A DNA stretch of 64,000 nucleotides. It comes from Streptomyces sp. SCSIO 30461. GTDB taxonomy: Bacteria > Actinomycetota > Actinomycetes > Streptomycetales > Streptomycetaceae. Both the position numbers and the translations under genes were made by a program. The notes below the pieces were generated by a model. It ran no database searches, had not been told where the DNA came from, and worked only from the letters and a program-made list of their open reading frames with translations. The stretch is from positions 6,712,001 to 6,776,000 of the forward strand of contig NZ_CP146101.1 of assembly GCF_037023745.1 (NCBI RefSeq), written 5' to 3'. Positions 9,899 to 18,613 of this stretch are shown one piece after another (position 1 is the first letter of the stretch; every line of letters begins with the position of its first letter).

Positions 9899-11263
9899 TC
9901 AGAAACTGTCGAGCAAACGCCCGTACACACCAAACACCCCGATGACCAGCGGGAACAGAGCAATCACACCCACCGTCTCCAGCAGATCACCCAACCGGCG
10001 CAACCGTACCCGGACATGTTCGGCAGGCTCCACCGCCAACACCACCAACGGCACCACCGCAAAGGCCGTGAGCACCGTGAGCGGACCGACCGCGGCCTCG
10101 GCATGCCGCAGCCACACGCTGACGAGCTCGAAAGCCGCCGCGCTCCCTGCCAGCAGGAGCACCACCACCTCGGCGATCAGCGGGAAGGCCCGTGCCCGCA
10201 GAATGAGCACCACCGCGGTGATCACAGCCAATGGAACGGTCCACGCAGTGGGCGTCCGCAAGAGGAAGACAACGGCGGCAGCCGAGGACCCCGCCGTGAC
10301 GATCGTGGCCAGCACCAAGCCTCGGTGGGTGGCCGTCAGGGCGCTGCCCACCTCGTGGCGGCTCACCGAAACCCCGCCCAACCGACGGTCATCGAGCCCC
10401 GACAGTCCGGAAGCCATCAACGCCACGCGCGGCAGCACCCCCAGCGCCACCACGGAAACAGCGGCCAGCACGGCCCCCACTCTGGCCTGCTCACCCGCGG
10501 TCGAAGCCCCACCCTGCAAAGCCGCCACACCGCCCCAGCAGACCGCGAAGGCGGCCACCGCACCGGCACCGATCAGCCCGCCCCGCCCCAGCGGGGAAAC
10601 CCAGCCCAACAGCAACAGCGCCACCACCACAGCCGCGGCAACAACCGTCAGCCGGGCAACACCCGACCACATCTGTGCATCAGCCAGCGTCCAGGACCCG
10701 AGCACGGCGAGCGCCCCACCGGCGATGACCAACGTGGTGGCCAGCCCACGCCGCCCGGCCCGACCGCAGAGCGCCCCGCCGGCCACGGCCATGACAGCGA
10801 CCACCAGCAACACACCAGCGACCGCTGACAGCCCGAACTCACCGCGCGCAAGCACCCCGGCGCCCAGCGCCCACAGCACCACCGCGGCCCCGGCAGTCAC
10901 CCGCCGTGCTGCGGGCCGCCAACGCCAGGTCCGCAGCCCCAAGTCCTCAGCCACCTCATCAGTGACGTCATGCACCACAGGAGCCGACGGCGCATCCTCC
11001 GCCCGCACCAGCCGCAACACCGCACCATCGGCCACCCCTGCCGAAGCAAGCGTGCTGCCATACGCGAGCGCGGAACCATCCACCGTCACCAGGTGCCGAC
11101 CCGACGGCCGCCCACCCACCCGGTCGTCCAACAACCGCAGAACTTCCGGCAAAAGCCGCCCGATCGGCTCGTCCGAGGGCAGCACCAGATCAATGCGCAG
11201 ACGCTCACCGACAAGCGTGACCCGGCTCAACCCCGCCCGGCCCGCGACACTCACAACCCCCAT
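9899..11263 (-). CDS. eccD: EccD-type membrane channel protein of type VII secretion
   Basis: About 454 aa from the ATG at 11263 (MGVVSVAGRAGLSRVTLV); an in-frame GTG a few codons upstream is possible. The first 90 residues look like the YukD/ubiquitin-like cytoplasmic domain of EccD (LPSDEPIGRLLPEVLRLLDD, then a beta-rich VTVDGSALAYGSTLASAGVAD). The rest is about eleven membrane helices, matching EccD topology. It forms the membrane pore of the ESX complex with EccC. It is preceded by a small membrane protein gene and followed by the MinD-like gene, all in one orientation. Confidence 0.88.
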   Translation of the reverse strand: MGVVSVAGRAGLSRVTLVGERLRIDLVLPSDEPIGRLLPEVLRLLDDRVGGRPSGRHLVTVDGSALAYGSTLASAGVADGAVLRLVRAEDAPSAPVVHDVTDEVAEDLGLRTWRWRPAARRVTAGAAVVLWALGAGVLARGEFGLSAVAGVLLVVAVMAVAGGALCGRAGRRGLATTLVIAGGALAVLGSWTLADAQMWSGVARLTVVAAAVVVALLLLGWVSPLGRGGLIGAGAVAAFAVCWGGVAALQGGASTAGEQARVGAVLAAVSVVALGVLPRVALMASGLSGLDDRRLGGVSVSRHEVGSALTATHRGLVLATIVTAGSSAAAVVFLLRTPTAWTVPLAVITAVVLILRARAFPLIAEVVVLLLAGSAAAFELVSVWLRHAEAAVGPLTVLTAFAVVPLVVLAVEPAEHVRVRLRRLGDLLETVGVIALFPLVIGVFGVYGRLLDSF

Positions 11264-11285
11264 AGCCACCACGCGTTCGAACTTA

Positions 11286-11549
11286 TCACCGAGCCGAACG
11301 CGAAGAAGCGGACTGCTGCACACCTGGCCCATACGACGATTTCCCGATCAATCGTTCAGAAATGAACGACCAACCCACACACCCCGCACACAAAACGGCC
11401 GCGATCACAATCCCGGCAAAGACCTTGCCGACCCGCTCATCAAGAGACCGCCGCGCCCGCTCACCCCCGAACAGAAACGCGTCCCGCATCCGCCGACGCC
11501 GGACCGACACCGACTCCAGCAACTGACTGTCGTACTCCTGCGCGCCCAC
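11286..11549 (-). CDS. Small single-pass membrane protein in the type VII operon
   Basis: 87 aa, GTG start with GAGGA ribosome-binding sequence upstream. The N-terminal half is charged (SVRRRRMRDAFLFGGERARR), followed by one hydrophobic helix VFAGIVIAAVLCAGCVGWSF, an SERLIGKSSYGPG segment and a short tail. I recognise no family. Position between the immunity gene and eccD suggests an accessory membrane subunit of the secretion apparatus. Confidence 0.6.
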   Translation of the reverse strand: MGAQEYDSQLLESVSVRRRRMRDAFLFGGERARRSLDERVGKVFAGIVIAAVLCAGCVGWSFISERLIGKSSYGPGVQQSASSRSAR

Positions 11550-11600
11550 TGCTAGTCCTCATCCCGCTGCATTCGGTCGTAGGGTCAGCGACTCAACATT

Positions 11601-12461
11601 TCACGTGGGAAACTCACCAAGCCACGCCCGCTTGAGCAGCTCGCTCGGGATGTAGTCCGATTCGACATCAATAGGAAATCCCGCATCGTATGCGAGGCAA
11701 GAGATAGCGAGCAAGCCAAGGGAGAGGTAGCCGTCGACGGCTTCTTCTCGCTCCTCTGATTCCGTCCAGAACGACTTATGCAACTCCAGGGCCTCGACCA
11801 GAACCCGATTGAAACCATCATGATCCTTGCGCAGGAAACGATGGAACAGGCTGATCGGCTGATAGAGGATCTTGTCCAACATGTCCGGATCTGCGATACG
11901 GACACAGTCCGAGGCAGAGGCTTCGATCGTGGCGATCAACTTCTCACCGAGCCCTGGACGCTCCAGCCAGTAAGCTTGAAGTACATCGATCCAGAGGTAC
12001 AGGTACTCGTCGTACTTCTTCTCAGAATCACGCAGCACTTCCAGTGGAAATTCGCAGAGCTGCGTCATCCGCCCCTGTTCTCGGCACACGATGGCCAGCC
12101 AAAAAGCGGTAAGCCAGTTACCGGCATGGGTATAGTACTGCGGACCCGTCGCCGGGATTGTTCGCATCTCGTCGTGAATGCGGCACAGAACCTCACCCTC
12201 GCTCCGACTCGCTGTCGCGAACAACGCAGAGCCCAGCTGCATCTCCGTAACCACAGCCTCCCAGGTGCGGAGGTCGGAAGCGTCTGGATTCACCGCCAAA
12301 CGAGCACGAACATGCATATCCGCCTGATCGAGCGCGATGGGAAACATTCGCGGAGAATGCCCTAGTGCAGAGATCGTCTCGATGAGCCCTTCTTTCAGGC
12401 CGTCAGCGTAGGCTTCATCATCGGGCCCGGGGGCGCCATGCCGCATCACCCTCACCGTCAT
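11601..12461 (-). CDS. Imm49-family immunity protein
   Basis: 286 aa, all-helical, no signal peptide or membrane segment. Features typical of the Imm49 family are a central THAGNWLTAFWLAIVCREQ helix pair, KYDEYLYLWIDVLQAYW and the C-terminal LGLLAISCLAYDAGFPIDVE, SDYIPSELL. It starts 12 nt after the stop of the large WXG-type toxin gene in the same orientation, the usual toxin-immunity arrangement, so it should neutralise the nuclease-like C-terminal domain of that toxin in the producing cell. Its base composition is slightly lower in GC than the flanking eccD/eccC genes, consistent with toxin-immunity modules being exchanged. Confidence 0.82.
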   Translation of the reverse strand: MTVRVMRHGAPGPDDEAYADGLKEGLIETISALGHSPRMFPIALDQADMHVRARLAVNPDASDLRTWEAVVTEMQLGSALFATASRSEGEVLCRIHDEMRTIPATGPQYYTHAGNWLTAFWLAIVCREQGRMTQLCEFPLEVLRDSEKKYDEYLYLWIDVLQAYWLERPGLGEKLIATIEASASDCVRIADPDMLDKILYQPISLFHRFLRKDHDGFNRVLVEALELHKSFWTESEEREEAVDGYLSLGLLAISCLAYDAGFPIDVESDYIPSELLKRAWLGEFPT

Positions 12462-12473
12462 CGAGTACTCCCG

Positions 12474-15095
12474 TCACCCAATGTCAAACTGATACTTTTC
12501 AAAGCCGGCATACTGGCCCATATCGACCTTTCCCTTAATCAGGATATAGTCGACCTTTCCCTCCGCAATGGCACGAGCGAGTTCGTTCGCCAGTTTACCT
12601 TCACTGGGGAACTTACGGCTGCGGCGTTGCATATGCCGGAGGATGTCGTCAAAGTACGCCCTCGTCCCCTGCATCGCGCTGCCTCCGCCATACTCGTCCG
12701 GGATTTGCCGGGAGTTGAGCGGAGTACTCACGTTGGACTTGGCCTCGACTACGACGAACCCACCGTCAGGTCTGCGCCAGAGCTGGTCGAACTGATCGTT
12801 GCCGTTCGCCGGTCCGTGCAGAGTCTCCATCTTCGAGTTCGGATAGAGCTCAGGCACAACCTCCGCGGCGACAGCCTCACCATAACTCTCAGCCGCCTTC
12901 GTCTGCTCAGCCATCGCGGCCCGGCGTTCGTTGGCGACGTCCCGTACGAGGTCCGCGTCCGTTGCCCCAGCTACTGACTCCCTGTGCCGCCCGGCGCTCT
13001 GCGCATAGTCAATCGAGCTCCTTCGTCGAGCGGCTGCTTCATCGAGCCTCTGAATCGTCTCGCTATCCAGACCATACCGGCCCTGCTTCACCTCAGAGCC
13101 ATCGACGTACTTCTCAGGGATGGGCGGTGGAGCATCTGAAGCTGCGATCTTAGTTCCCGTTACGGGATCTTCCATCAGCTGCGGTGGGGCATATCCGCTT
13201 TCGTCGGGGATGCTCGTCCTGAGACGACGCCCATCAATTGCGTAGTACTTTTCGAAGTACCCCGCCTCGTGGTTGGCCCGCCAAACCTGTATCTCACTAA
13301 TCTGGGAACGCGTCAGCGAACCAGGGGAACCATAGGGGTTACCGTCATTGCGCATGAAGGAGGGTTGTGCAGTGGACTGCTGGTGATTCGTCGCACTGTT
13401 GCTGGACCCATCCCCAACGCCCCCAGGAACATCGCTGGCGGGCCGCCCCGCACCGCTAAACCGATCGCTGCCAGCGCCCCCCAAGTCACCCAGGGCGCCC
13501 CCGCCCAGTCCGGATCGAGGAGGTACTCCACCACCATGGCCCGTGCCGCGGCGACTTACCGAATCACCACCGGCGGGATTGTAGGATGACCCGGCTCCTA
13601 GACGATTCCCTGACCCAGCAGGTATGTCAGATCCTCGGGCAGCTCCCTGTCCAAGACCGTCGCCGGTGTGAGCAGTGACCCCTCCGGCTCGCGAACCCGC
13701 GCCCATCAGTGTCGGCTCTCTTGGAGGAACCGGCTCCTGCCCGGCGGCGGCTCGCTGGGTGTGCGATCCCTCGACTGCTGCGGGTGTGTTCTTGTAGAGG
13801 GTGCCGTCGGGGTTGAGCCAGTGTCCGCCGGCTTTGGGGGCGTAGATGGTGTTGCCGTCGAAGTCCACGAGTTTCTCGAACTTCTCGGGTGGGAAGGCAG
13901 CGGTCTCGGCCCGCGGGGTGGGGGTGTTGTCGAGTCGGTATGCGCCCTCGCCGACCCTCAGGTAGTCACCGTTGTGGAGCATGCGCAAGTTGGCTAGGGC
14001 GTCGCCGAGTTTGACCGTGCCGAAGCGCATGCCGGTTCCGGCGATCTGGATGGGGTCGATGAAGCGTGCGGCTTTGCCTGCCGTGGAGATGCCGCGGGCG
14101 ATGGCGCCGCCTTTGAGGGTGGTGCCGGCTCCGCCGGTGAAGACGGTGGTGATGACGTTGCCGAAGGTGGCGCCGGCGGCGCGGGCGTTGTCCTTGCCCC
14201 ACTGGTCCCAGGCGACCATGGCCTTCCCGGCCTCTTTCAGGGCGGTGCGGCTCTCGCGCAGGTACTGGGGCATGTACGCGTCCGGCGTGGCCAGATAGGG
14301 AAGGGCCATGGGGGTGGTGAGGTGGATCAGGCCGACGGCGATCTTGCCCAGGTTGTCCCAGGCTTGCAGGGCGGCGTCGGAGCCGTCGGCTCCGAAGAGG
14401 GTGCCGATTCCGCGGACGGTGCCCACGCCGAAGTCGATGATCAGGCCGTCCCAGACGAAGTGCTTGACCTGGCGGTGGAGCTCGTACCAGTGGATGGACT
14501 CATCCAGCCTGTCGCCCCAGGGCAGACCCTCGGCGTTGTTGAGCATGTCGAGGCTGTAGCCGTACTCGTTGTCCGCGCGCGTCTCGTCGCCGTTGTCGGG
14601 GACGTAGCGGAAGCAGCTCACCAGTGCGTGGATCTTGTTGGCGCAGGCGATTTCCGCCGCCTGGAAGGCGAAGTAGGCCGCGTTGATCTCGTCGCGGCGC
14701 GCATTGTTCTCATCGATCAGCGCGTCGTCGTAGGACCACTCGTCGTCCCCGGCGATGCGGGTCTCGAATTCGGCCGCCTCGCTCTTGAGGCGTTCCAGCT
14801 TCTGCACGAGGGGGCGTACTTCGCCGGCGTAGGCGCCAAGAGCGCGGGCTATTGATTCCAACTCGTCGCTGAACTCGTTGGCGCCTGTGGCCACGGGTGT
14901 GGTGACGGCGAACAACTGCTCGGCTTCCGGGGCCTGGTAGTACGAGGACAGCCCCCGAAAGGCCGTATCGATGTCGGTGCCGGCCGACCAGATGGACGAG
15001 GCGTCACCGCTGATCGCCGAGACGTCTCTCTCCAACTGCTCCAGGCTGCCGGTGAACTCAGGGACCTGGGCCGCAGAGACCGGCTGCTTGCTCAC
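12474..15095 (-). CDS. Type VII polymorphic toxin, WXG-like N-terminus and PD-(D/E)XK nuclease-like C-terminus
   Basis: 873 aa, GTG start overlapping the DUF6507 stop (GTGA). Residues 1-180 are a helical WXG/LXG-like secretion domain (SLEQLERDVSAISGDASSIW). Next come a Gly/Ala-rich central region with hydrophobic stretches (about 260-350), a Gly/Ser/Pro linker (about 440-580) and a C-terminal toxin domain. The last 160 residues contain NDQFDQLWRRPDGGFVVVEAKS (D about 769, E-A-K about 782), then a Q-G-T motif and basic helices. This resembles the PD-(D/E)XK restriction-endonuclease fold of polymorphic toxins. Secretion by the adjacent machine and DNA or RNA cleavage in target cells are inferred. 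Confidence 0.85.
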   Translation of the reverse strand: MSKQPVSAAQVPEFTGSLEQLERDVSAISGDASSIWSAGTDIDTAFRGLSSYYQAPEAEQLFAVTTPVATGANEFSDELESIARALGAYAGEVRPLVQKLERLKSEAAEFETRIAGDDEWSYDDALIDENNARRDEINAAYFAFQAAEIACANKIHALVSCFRYVPDNGDETRADNEYGYSLDMLNNAEGLPWGDRLDESIHWYELHRQVKHFVWDGLIIDFGVGTVRGIGTLFGADGSDAALQAWDNLGKIAVGLIHLTTPMALPYLATPDAYMPQYLRESRTALKEAGKAMVAWDQWGKDNARAAGATFGNVITTVFTGGAGTTLKGGAIARGISTAGKAARFIDPIQIAGTGMRFGTVKLGDALANLRMLHNGDYLRVGEGAYRLDNTPTPRAETAAFPPEKFEKLVDFDGNTIYAPKAGGHWLNPDGTLYKNTPAAVEGSHTQRAAAGQEPVPPREPTLMGAGSRAGGVTAHTGDGLGQGAARGSDIPAGSGNRLGAGSSYNPAGGDSVSRRGTGHGGGVPPRSGLGGGALGDLGGAGSDRFSGAGRPASDVPGGVGDGSSNSATNHQQSTAQPSFMRNDGNPYGSPGSLTRSQISEIQVWRANHEAGYFEKYYAIDGRRLRTSIPDESGYAPPQLMEDPVTGTKIAASDAPPPIPEKYVDGSEVKQGRYGLDSETIQRLDEAAARRRSSIDYAQSAGRHRESVAGATDADLVRDVANERRAAMAEQTKAAESYGEAVAAEVVPELYPNSKMETLHGPANGNDQFDQLWRRPDGGFVVVEAKSNVSTPLNSRQIPDEYGGGSAMQGTRAYFDDILRHMQRRSRKFPSEGKLANELARAIAEGKVDYILIKGKVDMGQYAGFEKYQFDIG

Positions 15096-15589
15096 CGCAC
15101 CCCCCGACGGTCCGCGCCTGGCATGTCGAGCGTCTCGGGTGCCCGCACCACCTCTTCCTGGGCGTTGTCCGCCATCGTGAGGTTGCCATGCTGGTAGTGG
15201 CTGGTGGCCTCGGCGGCACCCTTGACGGCATTGCCGGTGCGTGCGGCCATCGACGACATCTTCGCGATCCGGGCCTCAAGGTAGGCGTTCAACGCCGCCC
15301 CGACCGGGCCGATCGCCGGGGCGGACACCGCCACCTCGGGCCGGGTGGTGCCCGGCACCACGGGGCCGATCATGGGCTGCTTCGTCACGTTGGGCCGCAC
15401 CGCTCCCGCAACGACCGGACCCGCCGCCGGGTTGTAGTCGCCACCCGCAAGGACGGTGCCCGCAGAGGCCGCGGCACTCGCGAGGTCCTTCATCATCGAG
15501 TCGAACGCGCTCTCCAGGCGGCCGGCCGCCTCTCCCGTCGTCGACAGGGTGGCCAGCACACCGACCGGATCAATATCCCACTTCGTCAC
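15092..15589 (-). CDS. DUF6507-type small secreted-partner protein
   Basis: 165 aa from the GTG at 15589 (V-TKWDIDPVGVLATL), preceded by a GGGGGCG ribosome-binding stretch. A helical WXG-like N-terminal half is followed by a Pro/Val-rich segment (AAGPVVAGAVRPNV) and another helical part ending in a charged tail. I recall this as DUF6507, found beside toxins of Streptomyces type VII loci. Its stop overlaps the toxin start, so a chaperone or co-secreted partner role is a reasonable guess only. Confidence 0.68.
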   Translation of the reverse strand: MTKWDIDPVGVLATLSTTGEAAGRLESAFDSMMKDLASAAASAGTVLAGGDYNPAAGPVVAGAVRPNVTKQPMIGPVVPGTTRPEVAVSAPAIGPVGAALNAYLEARIAKMSSMAARTGNAVKGAAEATSHYQHGNLTMADNAQEEVVRAPETLDMPGADRRGVR

Positions 15590-15704
15590 AAAACGCCCCC
15601 GCAGCACCCGCGACGGCACCCGTCAAGCCCGACCGGCGCCGCCTGCTTCCCCGTTGTTTTCCAACCGCCCCGCCGGATCAGCCCTGTCAGCCGGATCCGC
15701 TGTG

Positions 15705-16013
15705 TCAGCCGATGCCGTCGACCGCGGCCTTCGCCCTCGCCAGCGTCGAGCGGGCGGTCTCGTCGTTCTGCTCCAGCGTGGAACGCACCAGCTTGATGAT
15801 CTCGCGCACCTCGTTGGCCGCCTTGTTCCAGCGGACTTCCTTGCCGTGGTACTCCTCGGAGACCCCGTCGGCCTGGAACTCGGCCATCGCGGCCTTCACC
15901 GCGGCATCACGGTCGCCGAGCACCAGCTCCAGGCGGCCCACGATCGCCAGCAGGCTGCCCTGCACTTCGGTCGAAGCGGCGATGTCGTACGAGTTGCGAT
16001 CCAGGTTAGGCAT
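15705..16013 (-). CDS. ESAT-6/WXG100-like small protein
   Basis: 102 aa, almost entirely helical (SYDIAASTEVQGSLLAIVGR ... VRWNKAANEVREIIKLVRST), with a W in the turn between two predicted helices, as in ESAT-6/WXG100 helical hairpins, although the exact W-x-G is replaced. It sits 19 nt downstream of a second such protein; the pair probably forms the heterodimer substrate or partner of the EccC machine. A 115-nt gap separates it from the DUF6507 gene, with no gene visible. Confidence 0.75.
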   Translation of the reverse strand: MPNLDRNSYDIAASTEVQGSLLAIVGRLELVLGDRDAAVKAAMAEFQADGVSEEYHGKEVRWNKAANEVREIIKLVRSTLEQNDETARSTLARAKAAVDGIG

Positions 16014-16032
16014 GTCTGTGGTCCCCCCGGGC

Positions 16033-16365
16033 CTAGCGCGCGCCGAACCGGGCGGCGTCGAAGTTGGCGGCGCTCATGTGCTGGTTGACGTTGTCGGTCT
16101 GCTCCTGCATACCGGTGGTGAAGGACTCGTCCATCCCCGCCTGACCACCCAGGATCGCCTGCAGCGACCCGTTCAACGCCGCCGTGATCTCATCCGAACG
16201 GTCCTTGAACGCATCGAACGCGGCCCGGCCGGCCCCGTTGAACTTCCCCTCCAGCGGCTGCGCCGCCACCACCAACTGCTGGATCAGGGCGCCCAGGTCG
16301 TCACTGGACCCGACCGTGCTCCTACCGAGCTGGGACAGGGTCGTCGACCCCATGTCGAACTTCAT
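16033..16365 (-). CDS. WXG100/ESAT-6-like small protein
   Basis: 110 aa from ATG 16365, which has a GGGGG ribosome-binding stretch; upstream in-frame starts would add an unrelated N-terminus. Two helices flank KFNGAGRAAFDAFKDR, where F-N-G takes the place of the W-x-G turn. This is the first gene of the secretion operon and probably the partner of the 102-aa protein downstream. Secretion itself is inferred. Confidence 0.75.
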   Translation of the reverse strand: MKFDMGSTTLSQLGRSTVGSSDDLGALIQQLVVAAQPLEGKFNGAGRAAFDAFKDRSDEITAALNGSLQAILGGQAGMDESFTTGMQEQTDNVNQHMSAANFDAARFGAR

Positions 16366-16860
16366 CCACACACCCCCGTGTGTCAGTTGTGAAACCCACC
16401 CGCGCGAAAGGACATGCACATGCTGCATGCCGCGAGTTCGATTTGTATCAACCGCACATTGCAGCCGCAATGCAAATCCAGCCAGAAGCTGACCCGTCAG
16501 CGTCACAACTTGGCCACCACACGCGCTGAGACAGGCCACTGCCCGAGGTCACTACAGGGTTGTCGGCGGGCGTGTGGGCTCACCGGCGATGTACGCCGTG
16601 AGAGGCACGGCCGGGCCCGCATACCGTGCCGATCACGCTGTCGTCGTCACCAACGGCACCTTCAGCCGAGTTCGAGACCGGTACGGGGCTGAGCCAGCAC
16701 CGACCGAACCGCGGGCGCGAGCCGCCGCCGAGTTGTGTACCGGCACCCTGGCCCGTGGAGGGCTTGGCCTTCTGGCCAGCCTTGCACGGGCGCCTGCGGC
16801 ACGGCTGGCAGGCTCCGGGCCCAAGACGGCCGCGCTAGGCGGTAGGGAAGGTGAACGGGA
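16366..16860. promoter_or_regulatory. Intergenic region with the putative promoter of the type VII operon
   Basis: 495 bases between divergent genes, with no ORF that I can support. The part next to the secretion operon (about 16400-16490) is clearly lower in GC and holds several short symmetries: CATGCACATGCTGCATG (about 16414-16430) and ACATTGC-AGCC-GCAATGC (about 16453-16472). These are the plausible promoter/operator of the minus-strand operon. The right part carries a GGAAGG ribosome-binding site for the phosphotransferase remnant. Confidence 0.4.
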
Positions 16861-17855
16861 ATGCCAGCGGACGACTGCGCCAGCGAGCATCTGCTCAGGG
16901 ACGCCCTGGCCCGTGTGAGCGGAGCGTGGCACGCGGCGGAGTACCGGTTCGAACCGGTAGTCGGCGGCACCATGGCCGCGGTCTGGCGCGGCGTCTCATC
17001 GACCTCGCAGGCCCCGGACGTGGCCCTGCGGCTGACGCCCAAACCGGCCGCCCTGATCAGCCGGATCGCGGAGCTGGTCGACGGGGTCGCCGGTGTGGAG
17101 TGTCCGCAGACGGTGGCCGTCGGCACAGTGGAGACCAAGACCCGTCCGCGAACCGTTCACGTGTGCACCTGGATCGGCAAGGGAGCCGTCGACCGGAGCG
17201 ACCCGTACGGCCTGGGCCAAGACCTGGCCCGACTCCACTCGGCGCTGGCCCGGCCGGATGCGGGCGATTTCACCGACGCCTGACGTTCGAACGCGGCCCG
17301 GTTCCCTCCCCGGGCCAGGAGCTGCCCCACTGGTACGTGGCCCGGCACCTGTGGCGGGACAGGATCCTGCCCCGCCTGGCCCAGGACCTGGCGTCGCTGC
17401 GGCCCCAGCCCATCCACGGCGACCTGCACTGGGACAACGTCGTGGCCGGCAGTGGTGGCGGCCGGTTCGGGTTCATCGACTTCGACAAGGTCATGCACGC
17501 CCCGCCCGTTTTCGACCTCGCCAAGCTCCTCGCCACCGGGTTCTTCGTCCTCCAAGGCGAGAGAGCCCGCTACCAGCAGTCACGGGCCACGGACCTCCTG
17601 GCGGGCTACCGCAGCATCCGGCCACTGGACGAGGCCGAGGTAGCCGCGATCGAGGGTTTCGTGGTGATCCTCAACGGAGAGATCGCACGCCTGGGATACA
17701 CGTACGACGTCCCCGCCTACCAGGCCCAGGCCAACGCGGTCGGCGCCTGGTGGACGACCCGGCGCCGCCAGCGGCCCCAAGACCCACTCGGCCTGCGCGA
17801 GCGGAAGAACCTCCCCGCGACCCAGCAGCTCCGCCTGTCTGACCACGACAACTAA
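16861..17855 (+). pseudogene. Aminoglycoside-phosphotransferase-family gene broken by one frameshift
   Basis: The first 140 codons (MPADDCASEHLLRDALARVS...) and the following part, with the kinase catalytic loop HGDLHWDNV and metal-binding GFIDFDKV, belong to one APH-type small-molecule kinase but lie in different frames. The break is at about 17277-17282, where GACGCC-TGACG gives a stop. Restoring one C (GACGCC-C-TGACG) would join D-A with L-T-F-E-R and give a protein of about 330 aa, normal for the family. It is either a real pseudogene or an assembly error in a C run. A GGAAGGTGAACGGGA sequence precedes the ATG. Confidence 0.8.
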
Positions 17856-17886
17856 GCGCTCCCGCACCACCAGCACCTTCTGATGA

Positions 17887-18306
17887 GACCCGTGCGCTCG
17901 AAAGCACGGAGTCACCGGGATCGGGAAGGGCGGGGACGCGTCGGCGGTCCTGGAGGGCTCCTCGCTGGCCTACCTCGTCCAGGTGAAGACCAAGGACAGC
18001 GGCGACCCCGCCGAGCAGGAATGGGAATGGGTCGTCCACGCCTTCGGCCCCCAGGGGCCTCGTCTCGCCGAGCAACTGGTCGCCGCCGTACAGCTATGGG
18101 ACAAGCATCTGCGTCCCAGCTGCGTCGACCCGGTGCTCACAGTCCACCCAGCCGCAACCCCTGATCACCTGCTCCCCGCCGGAAGCGTTGTCGACAAGCA
18201 GCACTGCCGACTGGTGTACCAGTGGCCCCGCCACAACGCCGCTATCCCCGCCCCCGTGCATCGCACCGAAGAAGCGACAACGGCAGTAGGCAGGGAGGGA
18301 GCATGA
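17887..18306 (+). pseudogene. C-terminal remnant resembling an isoaspartate-type methyltransferase
   Basis: Open from a stop at 17884 with no good start until GTG 17983. The readable protein includes GKGGDASAVLEGSSLAYL, QEWEWVVHAFGPQGPRLAEQ, LWDKHLRP and PDHLLPAGSVVDKQHCRL. This pattern recalls the C-terminal domain of the protein-L-isoaspartate-methyltransferase-like enzymes of lanthipeptide (FxLD-type) loci; the methyltransferase fold proper is missing. With the frameshifted kinase next door it suggests a decaying peptide or natural-product locus. The family call is from memory. Confidence 0.4.
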
Positions 18307-18613
18307 CCGTCGTGCCGACACCCCGCTCCGTGAGGCCGGTCTGGGCGCTCACCGCCTCGCATGCGTACGCGGCAGACCTCCGAGAACGCAGAGGTGAACC
18401 TGAGGAGCGGGGCCGGGATCGGTGCCGCTTGGGAGCAGGCGCAGGCACTCGCCGGGATCCTCGCCGGCTGCCCCGAGCCTGCCGTCCGCGCTCCGCCTGC
18501 GGACTCAAGTGACCGGTGTGTCCTACCAGTGCGTTCGCGGCTACTCGACCGTCGTGAGCGAACACTTCCACCGTCATGCTCTCACGCTCGGTATACGGCA
18601 TCCCGCCGCTCCT
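18303..18613 (+). other. Unresolved stretch, probably degraded coding sequence
   Basis: An ATG at 18303 overlaps the stop of the methyltransferase remnant (ATGA) and opens MTVVPTPRSVRPVWALTASH, but the sense-looking sequence then seems to move to another frame (ENAEVNLRSGAGIGAAWEQA). No family recognised. I treat it as a further frameshifted remnant. Confidence 0.25.
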
